From positions 66,680 to 130,679 of the forward strand of contig DPDG01000026.1 of NCBI GenBank assembly GCA_003526375.1: a DNA stretch of 64,000 bases, written 5' to 3'. The notes beneath the pieces are model-generated. The model was not told the origin of the DNA. It made no database searches and saw only the letters and a list, made by a program, of their open reading frames with translations. Below, piece by piece: positions 1 through 8,208 of this stretch (its first letter is position 1; every line of letters starts with the position of its first letter). The stretch is from Lentisphaeria bacterium (GTDB taxonomy: Bacteria; Verrucomicrobiota; Lentisphaeria; Victivallales; UBA1829). Position numbers and translations under genes: made by a program.

Positions 1-709
1 CCGTGTAGCTGAGCCCGCGTTCCTTTGCCAGCTTCGGACCGAACTTGTCATAGGTGCTTGCCATGACCCAGGTCGGCGTGGGATACCCCATCAGCCACAG
101 AGCGAGGTCAAGACGATGCACACCGAGGTCGATCAGCGGTCCGCCGCCGGATTGTTTCTTGTCATAGAACCACGATCCCATCGGTGCGCCGGAACCTGTA
201 TTGAAGCTGTTCGCCGCCATGCCCGGAATGCCGCGGCGGCGGAACCAGACACTCCGCGCGTAGTAAATATCACCGAGCACGCCCTCCCCGATCATGTCTT
301 TCATCGCGCGGGACTGCGGGTTGAACCGGTAGGAAAAGTCGATGCCGAGTTTTTTCCCGAGACGTTTTGCAGTGTCCAGCATCTCCTGCGCCTCCTGCGC
401 GTTGAGCGCCATCGGTTTTTCGCACAGGACATGCGCGCCGGATTCCAGAGCGGCAATGGTCAGGGGCTTGTGCTGGTCGTTGGGAACGGCGACGGAGATG
501 ATGTCGAGCTGTTCCTTTTCGATCATCTCCGCGCCTTCGTGATAGATTTTGCCTTTGAATGACGGATGATTCGTCGGAAGAAGCGCACGGCGATCCTCGC
601 GGCGGTCCGCAATCGCAACCACTTCGACATCGGGATGCGTCAGATAGCCTGCCAGATGCCCGCCGCCCATTCCGAGCCCGATGACGCCGGCTTTCAGTTT
701 TTTTGCCAT
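1..709 (-). CDS. Gfo/Idh/MocA family oxidoreductase (3' end cut off)
   Basis: NAD(P)-dependent sugar or inositol dehydrogenase-type protein, 236 codons visible; the C-terminus runs off the left edge. The N-terminus carries the Rossmann glycine motif (VIGLGMGGGH, residues 9-18) and the family signature CEKPMALN with E97-K98-P99, followed by a stretch ending in GGGPLIDLGVHRLDLA, the conserved start of the substrate-binding half. ATG at 709 is the first residue of a typical MAKKLKAGVIG start. It lies 116 bases behind the ThuA-like gene on the same strand; ThuA and Gfo/Idh proteins are often neighbours in sugar catabolic loci, so they probably share a pathway. The substrate cannot be read from the sequence. 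Confidence 0.93.
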   Translation of the reverse strand, partial: MAKKLKAGVIGLGMGGGHLAGYLTHPDVEVVAIADRREDRRALLPTNHPSFKGKIYHEGAEMIEKEQLDIISVAVPNDQHKPLTIAALESGAHVLCEKPMALNAQEAQEMLDTAKRLGKKLGIDFSYRFNPQSRAMKDMIGEGVLGDIYYARSVWFRRRGIPGMAANSFNTGSGAPMGSWFYDKKQSGGGPLIDLGVHRLDLALWLMGYPTPTWVMASTYDKFGPKLAKERGLSYT

Positions 710-825
710 GATTTATGTTCCTTATTGTTAATACGTCTAAAAATTAGATGAATGTGCAATATTCCCGCATTCTCTCTGCTTTGTGGAACGGAAGCGAGGC
801 ACGCACCGCCTCACTTCCGGTGCAG

Positions 826-1575
826 TCAATCTTCGAGTTTCGTCCTGATCTCCTCAAGGGGTTCGACGCAGGGACAGGGAATTTCCCTGACGATGCGCGG
901 AGCCGCCCACTTTGCGGCATTGACAAGGACTTTTCTGATGTTTTTGTCGTAAAAGATCGGGAAGGTTTCGTGACCCGGAGCAAAATAGAAGATTCTGCCG
1001 TAGCCGCGTTCGAACGTGACGCCGCTGCGGAAGACTTCGCCGCCTTCGTACCATGTGATGAACACAACGTCTTTGGGCGTCGGGATATCGAAGCGTTCGC
1101 CGTACATTTCCGTATGCGGAAGCTCGAAGTGTTCCGGGAGCCCCGCCGCGATCGGATGCGCTGGTTCAATGTTCCAGATACGCTCTTTTTCCCCGACTTC
1201 GCGCCATTTGAGATTGCAGGTCGTCCCGAGCATTTTCATGAAAATTTTGGACTTGTGCCCGGAGTGAAGAACAATGAGCCCCATCCCCTCCTGGACACGT
1301 TTCTGAACGCGATCAACGATCTCATCCCTGACTTCGCCATGCGCCATGTGCCCCCACCAGAAAAGAACATCGGTCTTGTCCAGAAGTTCCTGGCTGAGCC
1401 CATGTTCCGCATCCTTGTCAAGCCACGCATAGTTGACGTCGAAAGCTCCGTCTTCGAGGAGAGCCTCGCCGACCGCGACATGGATTCCCTGCGGATATGC
1501 CTTTTTGCAGGCTTCGTGCTGAAGTTCATGGCGGTACTCGTTCCATACGGTGACATTGATCTTCCTGTCCATCAT
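826..1575 (-). CDS. ThuA-like (trehalose utilisation) domain protein
   Basis: 249-residue protein of the ThuA family, a class I glutamine amidotransferase-like fold found in carbohydrate utilisation loci. Visible features are an N-terminal strand with VTVWNEYRHE, the DVLFWWGHMAHGEV loop, GLIVLHSGHKSK (the position of the amidotransferase nucleophile turn, here without Cys), AHPIAAGLPEHFELPHTEMYGE, and RGYGRIFYFAPGHE near the C-terminus. These match the ThuA pattern closely. There are two candidate ATG codons (1575 and 1572). The gene is divergent from an AraC-type regulator and precedes a Gfo/Idh oxidoreductase, so a role in a small sugar catabolic unit is likely. The enzymatic activity of the family is not well defined. 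Confidence 0.9.
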   Translation of the reverse strand: MMDRKINVTVWNEYRHELQHEACKKAYPQGIHVAVGEALLEDGAFDVNYAWLDKDAEHGLSQELLDKTDVLFWWGHMAHGEVRDEIVDRVQKRVQEGMGLIVLHSGHKSKIFMKMLGTTCNLKWREVGEKERIWNIEPAHPIAAGLPEHFELPHTEMYGERFDIPTPKDVVFITWYEGGEVFRSGVTFERGYGRIFYFAPGHETFPIFYDKNIRKVLVNAAKWAAPRIVREIPCPCVEPLEEIRTKLED

Positions 1576-1647
1576 TGCCTCTTTGTTTTTGTTGGATATC
1601 TTTGTTTTGTGACGATTGTTTTCTTTCTTTATTTTTAATTTATTAGC

Positions 1648-1675
1648 TTGAAAAAGAGTTTCAAGAAGTTATAAA
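1648..1675 (+). promoter_or_regulatory. Predicted sigma-70 promoter of the AraC gene
   Basis: TTGAAA at 1648-1653 and TATAAA at 1670-1675 with a 16-base spacer. Transcription would start near 1682, so a GTG at 1686 would leave almost no leader. That favours the GTG at 1719 as the start of the downstream gene. Confidence 0.5.
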
Positions 1676-1718
1676 TATACAAAATGTGATATTAACATTA
1701 CAATTTGTGAGGATTGCC

Positions 1719-2570
1719 GTGGGAAATTACGAGGATATCCGCCTCTGGTCGGTGCGTTTTCAGCTGCTGAGACCGATGGAAACGCTTCCGGTTCCTTATG
1801 AAGTCGTGCTGGAAAAACAGGTTTCTCCCGCTTATCATCTGGAGGGACGCGGACGGCCGCAGGATCATGCGCAGATTGTCTGCACCATATCCGGCGAAGG
1901 GGCTTTCCGTTATAAGGAGAAAGTTTACAAACTGACTCCGGGCATGGCGTTCATGTCGCAGCTCGGCGATCCCGATACCGCTTATTATTATCCGGGGCAC
2001 GCAGCGGAACCGTGGATCTTTCTGTGGATTTCATTCGACGGGTTCCGCGCCGTTGAAATCATCCGCGAGATGAATGAACGTTACGGCTATGTGTTCCGGC
2101 TGCCGCTCGACACCGGTTTCGTGAAGCATCTGGAAACATACCGGAGCCAGCGGGGCACCATACGTTTTGTGACGCCGACGGAAGGGGCAAAGATTGTGCA
2201 TGACGCTCTGGCGAGCCTCGGCGACACGATTGAACGCCCGGAAATGCTTTCCCGCCGAAGTGAACTGGTACGCGCAGCACAGGAGCTGATTACGACGCAT
2301 CTGGACCGCTCTCTTGATCTGGAGGCGATTGCCGGAGAACTTCATGTGTCACGCGAGCATCTGAGCCGTGTTTTCACGGCACAGACGGGAATCAGCCCCG
2401 GCGCATTCGCAACGCAGGAGCGGATGCATCTGGCGGGGCGACTCCTGCGCGACCGCAATCTGAACTGCAAGGACATTGCCATACGGCTCGGATTCGAGTC
2501 CGCCAGCAGTTTCACCCGCGCGTTCCGGGCGCATTACAAGGTCAGCCCGACCCAGTATCTCAACAGCTAG
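1719..2570 (+). CDS. AraC-family transcriptional regulator
   Basis: DNA-binding regulator with an N-terminal cupin-like sensor half (QIVCTISGEGAFRYKEK then LTPGMAFMSQLGDP) and a C-terminal double helix-turn-helix of the AraC/XylS type: LDLEAIAGELHVSREHLSR in the first helix pair and CKDIAIRLGFESASSFTRAF in the second, ending KVSPTQYLNS. The GTG at 1719 is chosen because GAGG lies six bases upstream and the predicted promoter ends just before it; a GTG at 1686 in the same frame would add 11 residues. It is divergent from the ThuA/Gfo-Idh pair and probably controls it. It converges with the M55 peptidase gene, leaving only four bases between the stops. Confidence 0.92.
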   Translation: MGNYEDIRLWSVRFQLLRPMETLPVPYEVVLEKQVSPAYHLEGRGRPQDHAQIVCTISGEGAFRYKEKVYKLTPGMAFMSQLGDPDTAYYYPGHAAEPWIFLWISFDGFRAVEIIREMNERYGYVFRLPLDTGFVKHLETYRSQRGTIRFVTPTEGAKIVHDALASLGDTIERPEMLSRRSELVRAAQELITTHLDRSLDLEAIAGELHVSREHLSRVFTAQTGISPGAFATQERMHLAGRLLRDRNLNCKDIAIRLGFESASSFTRAFRAHYKVSPTQYLNS

Positions 2571-2574
2571 AGAA

Positions 2575-3360
2575 TCACCAGTTGAAGAAAAGAGCTTCCT
2601 CCACGCTTCCGACCGTCAGCTCATAGGTTCTGGCGTCAAGGTGGCGGTAGGCTTTATTGTCCGGCAGACGGCACCGGGACACCAGTTCCAGCCTCAGCGT
2701 GACCGGCGAGGCGATTTTCAGCAGCGGCATTCCGGGCGCCTTTTTCACAGCCTCGGCACTCTTTTCCGTAATCAGCGCTCTGGTTTTCTCCAGCGACGGC
2801 ATCCGCGCCCCGTTGCAGGAGAATCCTTTCTTGACCTGGCACGTGACGGCTTGAGGGAGCCAGTCCCGCGCTTCCAGACAGGTCTTGTCGTCGCCCGAAA
2901 CCATGATGACCGGAACCCCGTGTTCCGCAGCGATTGCGGCATCAATGCCGATCTCCCCGGTTTCGCGTCCGTTCAGCCACGCATGCTGCCAGCCGACGGA
3001 ACTCATGGTGTGTTCGCAGACCGCGCCGAGGGTGCCGCCTTTTGCGTGATAGCCCAGCAGGATCAGCCCGGCGCTTCCTTCGATGTCTGCAAAACGTTCG
3101 CCGGGAGTGTCGCCGTCGATCAGGTCGGCGCGCGGGTCGATCATGGAGCGCGTCACATTGAACCCGCCGCCGTGGCAATCCTTCACAATCACTTCCGTCG
3201 CCCCGCCCTGAAAACATCCCTCCACGCAGGCGTTGATATCGCCTGCCATCAGGACACGCCCCTCGGCAATCAGATCAGGGCGGTTTTTCGACGCGCTCAC
3301 ATAGCTTGAACTGCTGATGCCGCTGATTCCTTCAATATCGGTCATAATGTAAATCTTCAT
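2575..3360 (-). CDS. M55 family metallopeptidase (DppA-like D-aminopeptidase)
   Basis: 261-residue protein of the DppA family, zinc D-aminopeptidases that act on D-Ala-containing peptides. The start MKIYIMTDIEGISG carries the Asp8-x-Glu10-Gly motif. His63 (DCHGGG), His105 (LLGYHAKGG), His117 (CEHTMSS) and Glu136 (ETGEIG) match the family's metal and catalytic positions, and the length fits the family norm. It begins 10 bases after the stop of the secreted protein at 3371-4255, at the end of a minus-strand run headed by a LacI regulator and a pseudopilin. Use of peptidoglycan or a D-amino-acid peptide alongside glycans is inferred; the true substrate is unknown. Confidence 0.93.
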   Translation of the reverse strand: MKIYIMTDIEGISGISSSSYVSASKNRPDLIAEGRVLMAGDINACVEGCFQGGATEVIVKDCHGGGFNVTRSMIDPRADLIDGDTPGERFADIEGSAGLILLGYHAKGGTLGAVCEHTMSSVGWQHAWLNGRETGEIGIDAAIAAEHGVPVIMVSGDDKTCLEARDWLPQAVTCQVKKGFSCNGARMPSLEKTRALITEKSAEAVKKAPGMPLLKIASPVTLRLELVSRCRLPDNKAYRHLDARTYELTVGSVEEALFFNW

Positions 3361-3370
3361 TTTCGTCCCT

Positions 3371-4255
3371 TTACCTGGGAGGCATCTGAAAAAACGCCTC
3401 GTGATTCTTCTTATAATCCATGAACTCCTGATTGTTCACCGGCTTTTTGTTTTCCCACAGTCCGAACCGCCAGCAATCCGCTTTCGGGTCGAGCGTGAAG
3501 CGAAAATCCATGACGTAAATTTTCCCGAACCATACTCTTCCCGACAGGATTCCTTTCCAGTCCGCCGCCAGGAAGCAGGGCCCCTGCGCTTTCGGGGTAT
3601 TGGATGGCTCGAACGTCCTGTCATACATTATGAAGGAGGCATCCGCGGGGGCAAGTTTCACCCATGCCGTATTTTTCGGGGATGGAATGGTTCGTGCAGG
3701 AGTCTGTATTTCCCGCTGATAGCGTTCATCGCGCTTGCCGCCATTGGGCACACTGTAGGAGGGATAGACCGAAAATGCCAGCTCGGCGCGTTCGACCGTT
3801 CCTTCCGATGCTGGGTCTTTGCGCCACTCCATGAACAGCATCGGGGACTGCTCCGTCATATAAAAGCGAAGCGTCATCCTGATGCCGTCGAAGTTGTAAA
3901 GAGCATCGACTCCGGCAATGCCGTCACGGCTGAATGTCTCGATGGACTTCGGTTCCAGTTCGACGCTGCTGATGCCGTTGACCGTCAGCCGTGTGAAATC
4001 ACGCGAGACGAATCCCTGCCAGAAGACAGGTTCGGGAAGCCCGACCACGACTCTGCCCGGACTTTTTGCCGTCGGCTTGATCCACTGGAAGTAGACCAGA
4101 TATGCGTTTGCGTCATTGCGGATCGAAAAGTACTCCGCCCTGCCGTAAAGTTTGCTTGAAGCGTGATAGCTGCGTTTGACCTTTTCCGCCGTCGGAGCGG
4201 CAGCCCATGCCGTCCCCATCAGAACCGCCATGCCGAGAATCAGAATCTTTTTCAT
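3371..4255 (-). CDS. Secreted protein of unknown function
   Basis: 294 residues with a clear signal peptide (MKKILILGMAVLMGTAWAAA, cleavage likely around residue 19-20). The mature part is rich in aromatic residues and beta-type segments (FSIRNDANAYLVYFQWIK, VVVGLPEPVFWQGFVSRDF, CFLAADWKGILSGRVWFG) and resembles a beta-sandwich. I do not recognise a named family. It starts three bases after the stop of the DUF4838 gene, so the two are almost certainly co-translated and the protein probably acts in the periplasm or outside the cell on the same substrate. No catalytic motif is evident. Confidence 0.85.
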   Translation of the reverse strand: MKKILILGMAVLMGTAWAAAPTAEKVKRSYHASSKLYGRAEYFSIRNDANAYLVYFQWIKPTAKSPGRVVVGLPEPVFWQGFVSRDFTRLTVNGISSVELEPKSIETFSRDGIAGVDALYNFDGIRMTLRFYMTEQSPMLFMEWRKDPASEGTVERAELAFSVYPSYSVPNGGKRDERYQREIQTPARTIPSPKNTAWVKLAPADASFIMYDRTFEPSNTPKAQGPCFLAADWKGILSGRVWFGKIYVMDFRFTLDPKADCWRFGLWENKKPVNNQEFMDYKKNHEAFFQMPPR

Positions 4256-4258
4256 TGT

Positions 4259-6775
4259 TCAGTCTCCTTTCCCCATGAATTTGAATTTTCCCCATAAGGA
4301 ATGGTTGTGGTTGTTGCCCATCGTCATGGAATACCCGGAATATTCCACGGGCTTTCTATCCGCTCCGAGTTTGTTGTTGACGAGATTACCGAACCATGTC
4401 TGGTAGGCTCGGGGCGCTTTCCTTTGATGCATGCCGCTGAACGGGAGGAACAACTCGACGGTCCAGCCGTTTTCCGTGACGGATACGGCGCGCTGTGCTC
4501 CGGCGCACTCCCATTTCGCGTCCAGTCCGGCTTCCATGGGCTTTTCCACCTTGTAAGCGTCACTCCAGTCGTTGCCGGGGGAAACCGCGAACTGGTAATA
4601 GACCTCCTTTTCCGTCCCCGGCGAAAGGAAAAATTCGATGTTGTCGCTCCCGAACCAGACATCCCCTTTATTGATGACGGGTTTGCCGGAGCAGGTAAAG
4701 GCAAGGTAAATTCCGTTTTTATCCCAGAGCAGTCTTCCCTGCGGTTTCGACGGCAGTTCCGCGCCGCTTCCCTTCGCATCCTGCATCGGAATCACGCCCG
4801 CACGGCTCCAGGCTTTTTCATCCAGTTTTCCGTCAATCGCAATCCGGTCGTTCCCGCCGAGCTGTTTCACCTCATAAACAGGGATCACAAGCGAAGCATA
4901 GGCGCGTGCGGCAGTGAAATCCTTCTGCCACGGCGCGGCGAAAAATTCCACGCGCTGACGCTCGATGCTGCCGGGTGCGGTGGCGGCGAGCGCTTCTTTC
5001 AGATATGCCTCCAGGCGGTCGATCGTGGGAACATTGTAGGCGCGGTAGAGACGGTCCGGGGTAACGTTCGTGTTTGCAACAGAAACCGGTTCCCTGTTGA
5101 TTCCGGCGATATAAACCTTTTCCCACCGTTCCACGAGCAGACGGTAAAACGCCTTGAGGGCGGCTCCGGCTTTTTTCCCATAGAGTTTTTCCCAGTGCTC
5201 CTCCAATGCGGCGTCATAATCGAAATCGGGATTCCAGAACGCGCGGTATACCGCATAGTAGGAGTAGTAATAGTTCCAGCGGAGGCCCGACGCGTCAAAG
5301 AAAAGCCCGTCGCGGGAGAGCCATGGACGGATGCAGTTGATGTAATCGCGCATATAGCGCCCCTGAATCGCCTGCGTAAACGCCGTTCCCTGCGCCCCGT
5401 AAGTCCATGCCGTGACCTGCCGCTTGCCGAGCGCGTCATACCAGCCCTTGAAGATTTCCCGCCACTGTTTCTGCGACGCATCGGCTTTGCTCATGACGAT
5501 TCTGCCGGAACAGACCTGAACGTCGATATTGTCGGGAATGTTTTTGCAGACGACGGGCGGCAGAGTGTAGTTGTGATATGCCAGAACCCCGAGCCGCTTG
5601 CCGGGCAGTTCCTTTTTCAGCTCGTTTCCGATCCAGATATAGAAGTTCACGTAAAGATCGGAAAGCATTCCTGCCGCGCTGTTCCGGCGCGATGCTGGAA
5701 AGAGATGTCTGTTTTTTTCGCTGATCAGGTCATGGACGAAGGTGTCCGCCTGCCCGAACAGAACATATTCCGAATTCGGCGGATACCAGGTGCGTCTGCC
5801 GTCGCTCCACGGCGCGCGCCATTTGCCGTCCGTATCATAATATTTTTTGAACGCCTGTACCAGAAGATGCGCCAGTTCGGGATTGGTGATGTCCATCAGA
5901 TTTCCGATATGCGTCGCCGGATTGTAATACTGATATCCTTTGGTGTCGGTAAAGAAAATCGTATTTTTCCTGTCGGGATAAGCCGCCAGGAGAAGATGCG
6001 GGTCCGGGGTATGGCAGACGTCATTGAAACGTGTGGACATCGCCATGCGCCACGCAAGATCGAACCGGTTTTCATTCTTCACGCCTTTCCACGGCATTCC
6101 TTTCCGGAAGTCCAGATTGTAGGCATAGTTGTAACGGTTGCGGAAATGCGGTTCATCGGTGTACGAGAGCGGCTTCATCGTCAGGTTCGTGAGCTTCGGG
6201 GCGACAATTCCGATGCCTGGATAATAATAGCGGACTCCCAGGACGCGTTCGATGAAATCGTACGCACCGTTCAGCGTGCCGTTGATCCGGTAACGGCTCC
6301 AGTCCATGGAGTTGTAAGTGCCCGGAATCAGCGACCCGTCGTGTCCGGCGATCACGATGCCCCGGTCGAAGCTTTTTACAAGAAACGCTTCTTTGGGAAG
6401 TTCCAGCGGTTTCAGCCCGAGCCGGTCCGTCAGAGAACTTTTTCCCACGGCAATGACATACGGCGCTTTTTCCGCCGCTTCCGAACCCGCATCCACGACT
6501 TCCGGTTTCTGCCCGGTCGTCCGTTCCAGTGCATCCGTCAACGCCTCGACCGCCAGCGTGATCGACCGCCAGTGCCGGGGCGTGTCTTTTTCCGCCTTTC
6601 CGTCCCGGACAATCACAAAATTCAGCTTGCCGTCTTTAATCAGCGGAATACCGGCATGTTTCGGCGTTTCCTTGAACTTCACCGGGTTCAATGCAGGGTT
6701 CGCATACGGCTCCGGCGCGGCGGCAGCCGCCAGTGCGGCGAGAGCGCAGGCTAAAAATAACAGTGTTTTCTTCAT
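4259..6775 (-). CDS. Secreted DUF4838 protein with C-terminal CBM9-like domain
   Basis: 838-residue secreted protein. It has a signal peptide (MKKTLLFLACALAALAAAAA), an N-terminal alpha/beta segment seen in glycosidases that bind a sugar before the barrel (PYVIAVGKSSL, GIVIAGHDGSLIPGTYNS, YDFIERVLGVRYYYPG), a DUF4838 barrel-like centre (GKRLGVLAYHNY, FDASGLRWNYYYSYYA) and a C-terminal CBM9-like sandwich (IAIDGKLDEKAWSRAG, GIYLAFTCSG, NIEFFLSPG, TENGWTVELFLPF). ATG at 6775 is preferred because AAGGAGA lies about 10 bases upstream; an in-frame ATG at 6817 would overlap the pseudopilin stop. It is the main putative glycan-active enzyme of this cassette. DUF4838 is generally placed among putative glycosidases, with no substrate assigned here. 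Confidence 0.9.
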   Translation of the reverse strand: MKKTLLFLACALAALAAAAAPEPYANPALNPVKFKETPKHAGIPLIKDGKLNFVIVRDGKAEKDTPRHWRSITLAVEALTDALERTTGQKPEVVDAGSEAAEKAPYVIAVGKSSLTDRLGLKPLELPKEAFLVKSFDRGIVIAGHDGSLIPGTYNSMDWSRYRINGTLNGAYDFIERVLGVRYYYPGIGIVAPKLTNLTMKPLSYTDEPHFRNRYNYAYNLDFRKGMPWKGVKNENRFDLAWRMAMSTRFNDVCHTPDPHLLLAAYPDRKNTIFFTDTKGYQYYNPATHIGNLMDITNPELAHLLVQAFKKYYDTDGKWRAPWSDGRRTWYPPNSEYVLFGQADTFVHDLISEKNRHLFPASRRNSAAGMLSDLYVNFYIWIGNELKKELPGKRLGVLAYHNYTLPPVVCKNIPDNIDVQVCSGRIVMSKADASQKQWREIFKGWYDALGKRQVTAWTYGAQGTAFTQAIQGRYMRDYINCIRPWLSRDGLFFDASGLRWNYYYSYYAVYRAFWNPDFDYDAALEEHWEKLYGKKAGAALKAFYRLLVERWEKVYIAGINREPVSVANTNVTPDRLYRAYNVPTIDRLEAYLKEALAATAPGSIERQRVEFFAAPWQKDFTAARAYASLVIPVYEVKQLGGNDRIAIDGKLDEKAWSRAGVIPMQDAKGSGAELPSKPQGRLLWDKNGIYLAFTCSGKPVINKGDVWFGSDNIEFFLSPGTEKEVYYQFAVSPGNDWSDAYKVEKPMEAGLDAKWECAGAQRAVSVTENGWTVELFLPFSGMHQRKAPRAYQTWFGNLVNNKLGADRKPVEYSGYSMTMGNNHNHSLWGKFKFMGKGD

Positions 6776-6813
6776 ACGTTTCAAATCTCCTTCTGATGAA
6801 ATATTTGTTGAAT

Positions 6814-7626
6814 TCATTGTCCGAACCAGAACAACATATCTTTTGTCCAGCGTGACGGCATGGTCATGCTCTGAACAATGCGTGACCGTGAGATATATTC
6901 AACGTGTCCGTCCAGAAACACTCCGTTCAAACCGTTGCCGTGCCTGCCGAGCCCCATGTGCGCCTCGCCCGCAAAAAAGTAGTATCCATACAATGCATTG
7001 TAAGGATCGGGATCGAATCCTCCTTCAACGATTTTCCCGTAAGGCTGACTGTTGAATGCGTTGTATTTGGTGTCAATCAACAGCGCTTTCTGCGACGGAG
7101 ACCTGACTTTGCCGAGAGTCTTTACCGCCAGTGAGGAATACGGTCCGCTTGTGCTGTAAAGGTGTCCTCCGATATTGTATTGGTGCATTCCATAATGCGG
7201 CATTCCGATATAGATTGTGTCGATATTCAGCGCAGGGCATTTCAGAATGCCTTTCCGGAAACGTGCCGGAACAGTATCGAAATGACGCTGTGACGCATTG
7301 GAATTTCTGGTGATGTCCCCGTAGGGAATTCCCCAGTAGGGTGCGACCAGATGCGCCCAGGTGATACTGCCGTCCTCATATCCAGTGAAACCGCGATTAT
7401 CATAAATACCGCCGGTCAGGTTCATTTTGTAAGGCGGAATAATGTCATTGTGGTCCATGGAATAGCTGATCAGCCCGCTGCCGACCTGTTTGATGTTGCT
7501 CTGGCAGACTGCACGTTTTGCCATGCTGCGCGCCTTGTTCAGCGCCGGCAGAAGCATCGCCGCAAGAATCGCGATGATCGCAATCACGATCAGGAGCTCG
7601 ATCAGGGTGAAAACCATTGTTTTCAT
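6814..7626 (-). CDS. Pseudopilin-like protein with FTLIELL leader (H-G/DUF1559 type)
   Basis: 270 residues from ATG 7626. The N-terminus is a type IV/type II prepilin leader and helix (MKTMVFTLIELLIVIAIIAI then LAAMLLPALNKAR), with the invariant Glu after the leader. The body follows the PVC pseudopilin pattern: CQSNIKQVGSGLISYSMDH, a cysteine pair segment (ILKCPAL) and a C-terminal GRHGNGLNGVFLDGHVEYIS, the H-x-G box. Such proteins are probably processed by a prepilin peptidase and anchored in the inner membrane. Open frame continues upstream for about 190 codons, but that part is a translated repeat element, not protein. The shine-dalgarno is weak. It sits between a LacI gene and the DUF4838 enzyme gene. 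Confidence 0.92.
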   Translation of the reverse strand: MKTMVFTLIELLIVIAIIAILAAMLLPALNKARSMAKRAVCQSNIKQVGSGLISYSMDHNDIIPPYKMNLTGGIYDNRGFTGYEDGSITWAHLVAPYWGIPYGDITRNSNASQRHFDTVPARFRKGILKCPALNIDTIYIGMPHYGMHQYNIGGHLYSTSGPYSSLAVKTLGKVRSPSQKALLIDTKYNAFNSQPYGKIVEGGFDPDPYNALYGYYFFAGEAHMGLGRHGNGLNGVFLDGHVEYISRSRIVQSMTMPSRWTKDMLFWFGQ

Positions 7627-7765
7627 CCTTGAAGCAGGAACAGAAGAACAGGGAACGGGAAAACATTTGAACAATTGAACATTAGAACAATTCAACAATC
7701 GAAAGAAAAAAGGAGAAGCGAGGTTGGACGGGGATTGATTGCGTTCTCTTTGGGAGACCGTTCTC
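7541..7765 (-). repeat. Leader-linked repeat, copy A (fused to a functional pseudopilin)
   Basis: Read on the minus strand: a block around 7715-7765, an AT-rich block with repeated ATTGTTC/ATGTTCAA words (7627-7710), then the coding sequence for MKTMVFTLIELLIV. The stretch GAACAATTCAACAATCGAA (plus strand, 7685-7703) and the following AAGGAGAAGCGAGG are near-identical in copy B about 340 bases away, and the whole layout recurs at 35524-35640. The 582 bases between the pseudopilin start (7626) and the LacI stop (8209) contain only copies A and B. Confidence 0.75.
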
Positions 7766-7916
7766 AGCCGCGAATTACAAGAGATTTCGGCATTGGAAAC
7801 AAAAACATGGTGGGGGACTCGCTCCGCGAGGCCCTGAAAAACATTTTCATCAGAACAGAATTCAGAATTCAGATTCAGACTTATTCTTTGCATTATATTC
7901 TTCTTACAAATTTTCC

Positions 7917-8093
7917 TTATCAGAAGCTCGATCAGGGTAAAAATCCGTATTTTTACCCTGCGAAGTAAGAACATGGAACAGGAAACAGGGAAGTAAAAAG
8001 TAGAAAAACATTGGAACAATCGAACATTGGAACAATTCAACAATCGAAGGAAGAAAGGAGAAGCGAGGCAGGGGCGGGATAGACTCCTGCCTG
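7917..8093 (-). repeat. Leader-linked repeat, copy B (solo, decayed leader)
   Basis: A second copy of the element. On the minus strand it reads hairpin (GGCAGG...CCTGCC, about 8065-8091), the AT-rich block with ATTGTTC words, then a leader VKIRIFTLIELLI that breaks off into RKICKKN instead of a pilin helix. The break-off point and following bases (a GGAAAA-TTGTAA stretch) match copy D at 35690, so this looks like the natural edge of the element. Confidence 0.7.
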
Positions 8094-8208
8094 AATGGAA
8101 TATCCTCTTTAAAATTTTTATCATGAAAAACTCGATTAATGTACATGATGCGGAGATACTGCGTAAATGTGGACTTCTGCCGTGTCTCATTTTCATCCTC
8201 TCTTTTCT

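Noticed and set aside
4301..6754. Very long open frame on the plus strand, antisense to the DUF4838 gene
   Set aside because: No recognisable protein features; it mirrors a gene with a signal peptide, known domains and a ribosome site. GC-rich codon bias leaves the opposite strand open.
7640..8060. Tandem AT-rich words (GAACATTGGAACAATTC type) considered as a CRISPR array
   Set aside because: Units are irregular and carry no constant spacer length; they match the leader-linked repeat found at 35524 and 10925.
7627..8196. N-terminal extensions of about 190 and 140 residues on the pseudopilins at 6814 and 34825
   Set aside because: They translate the repeat element, contain a second decayed FTLIELL, and a prepilin leader must be near the N-terminus.
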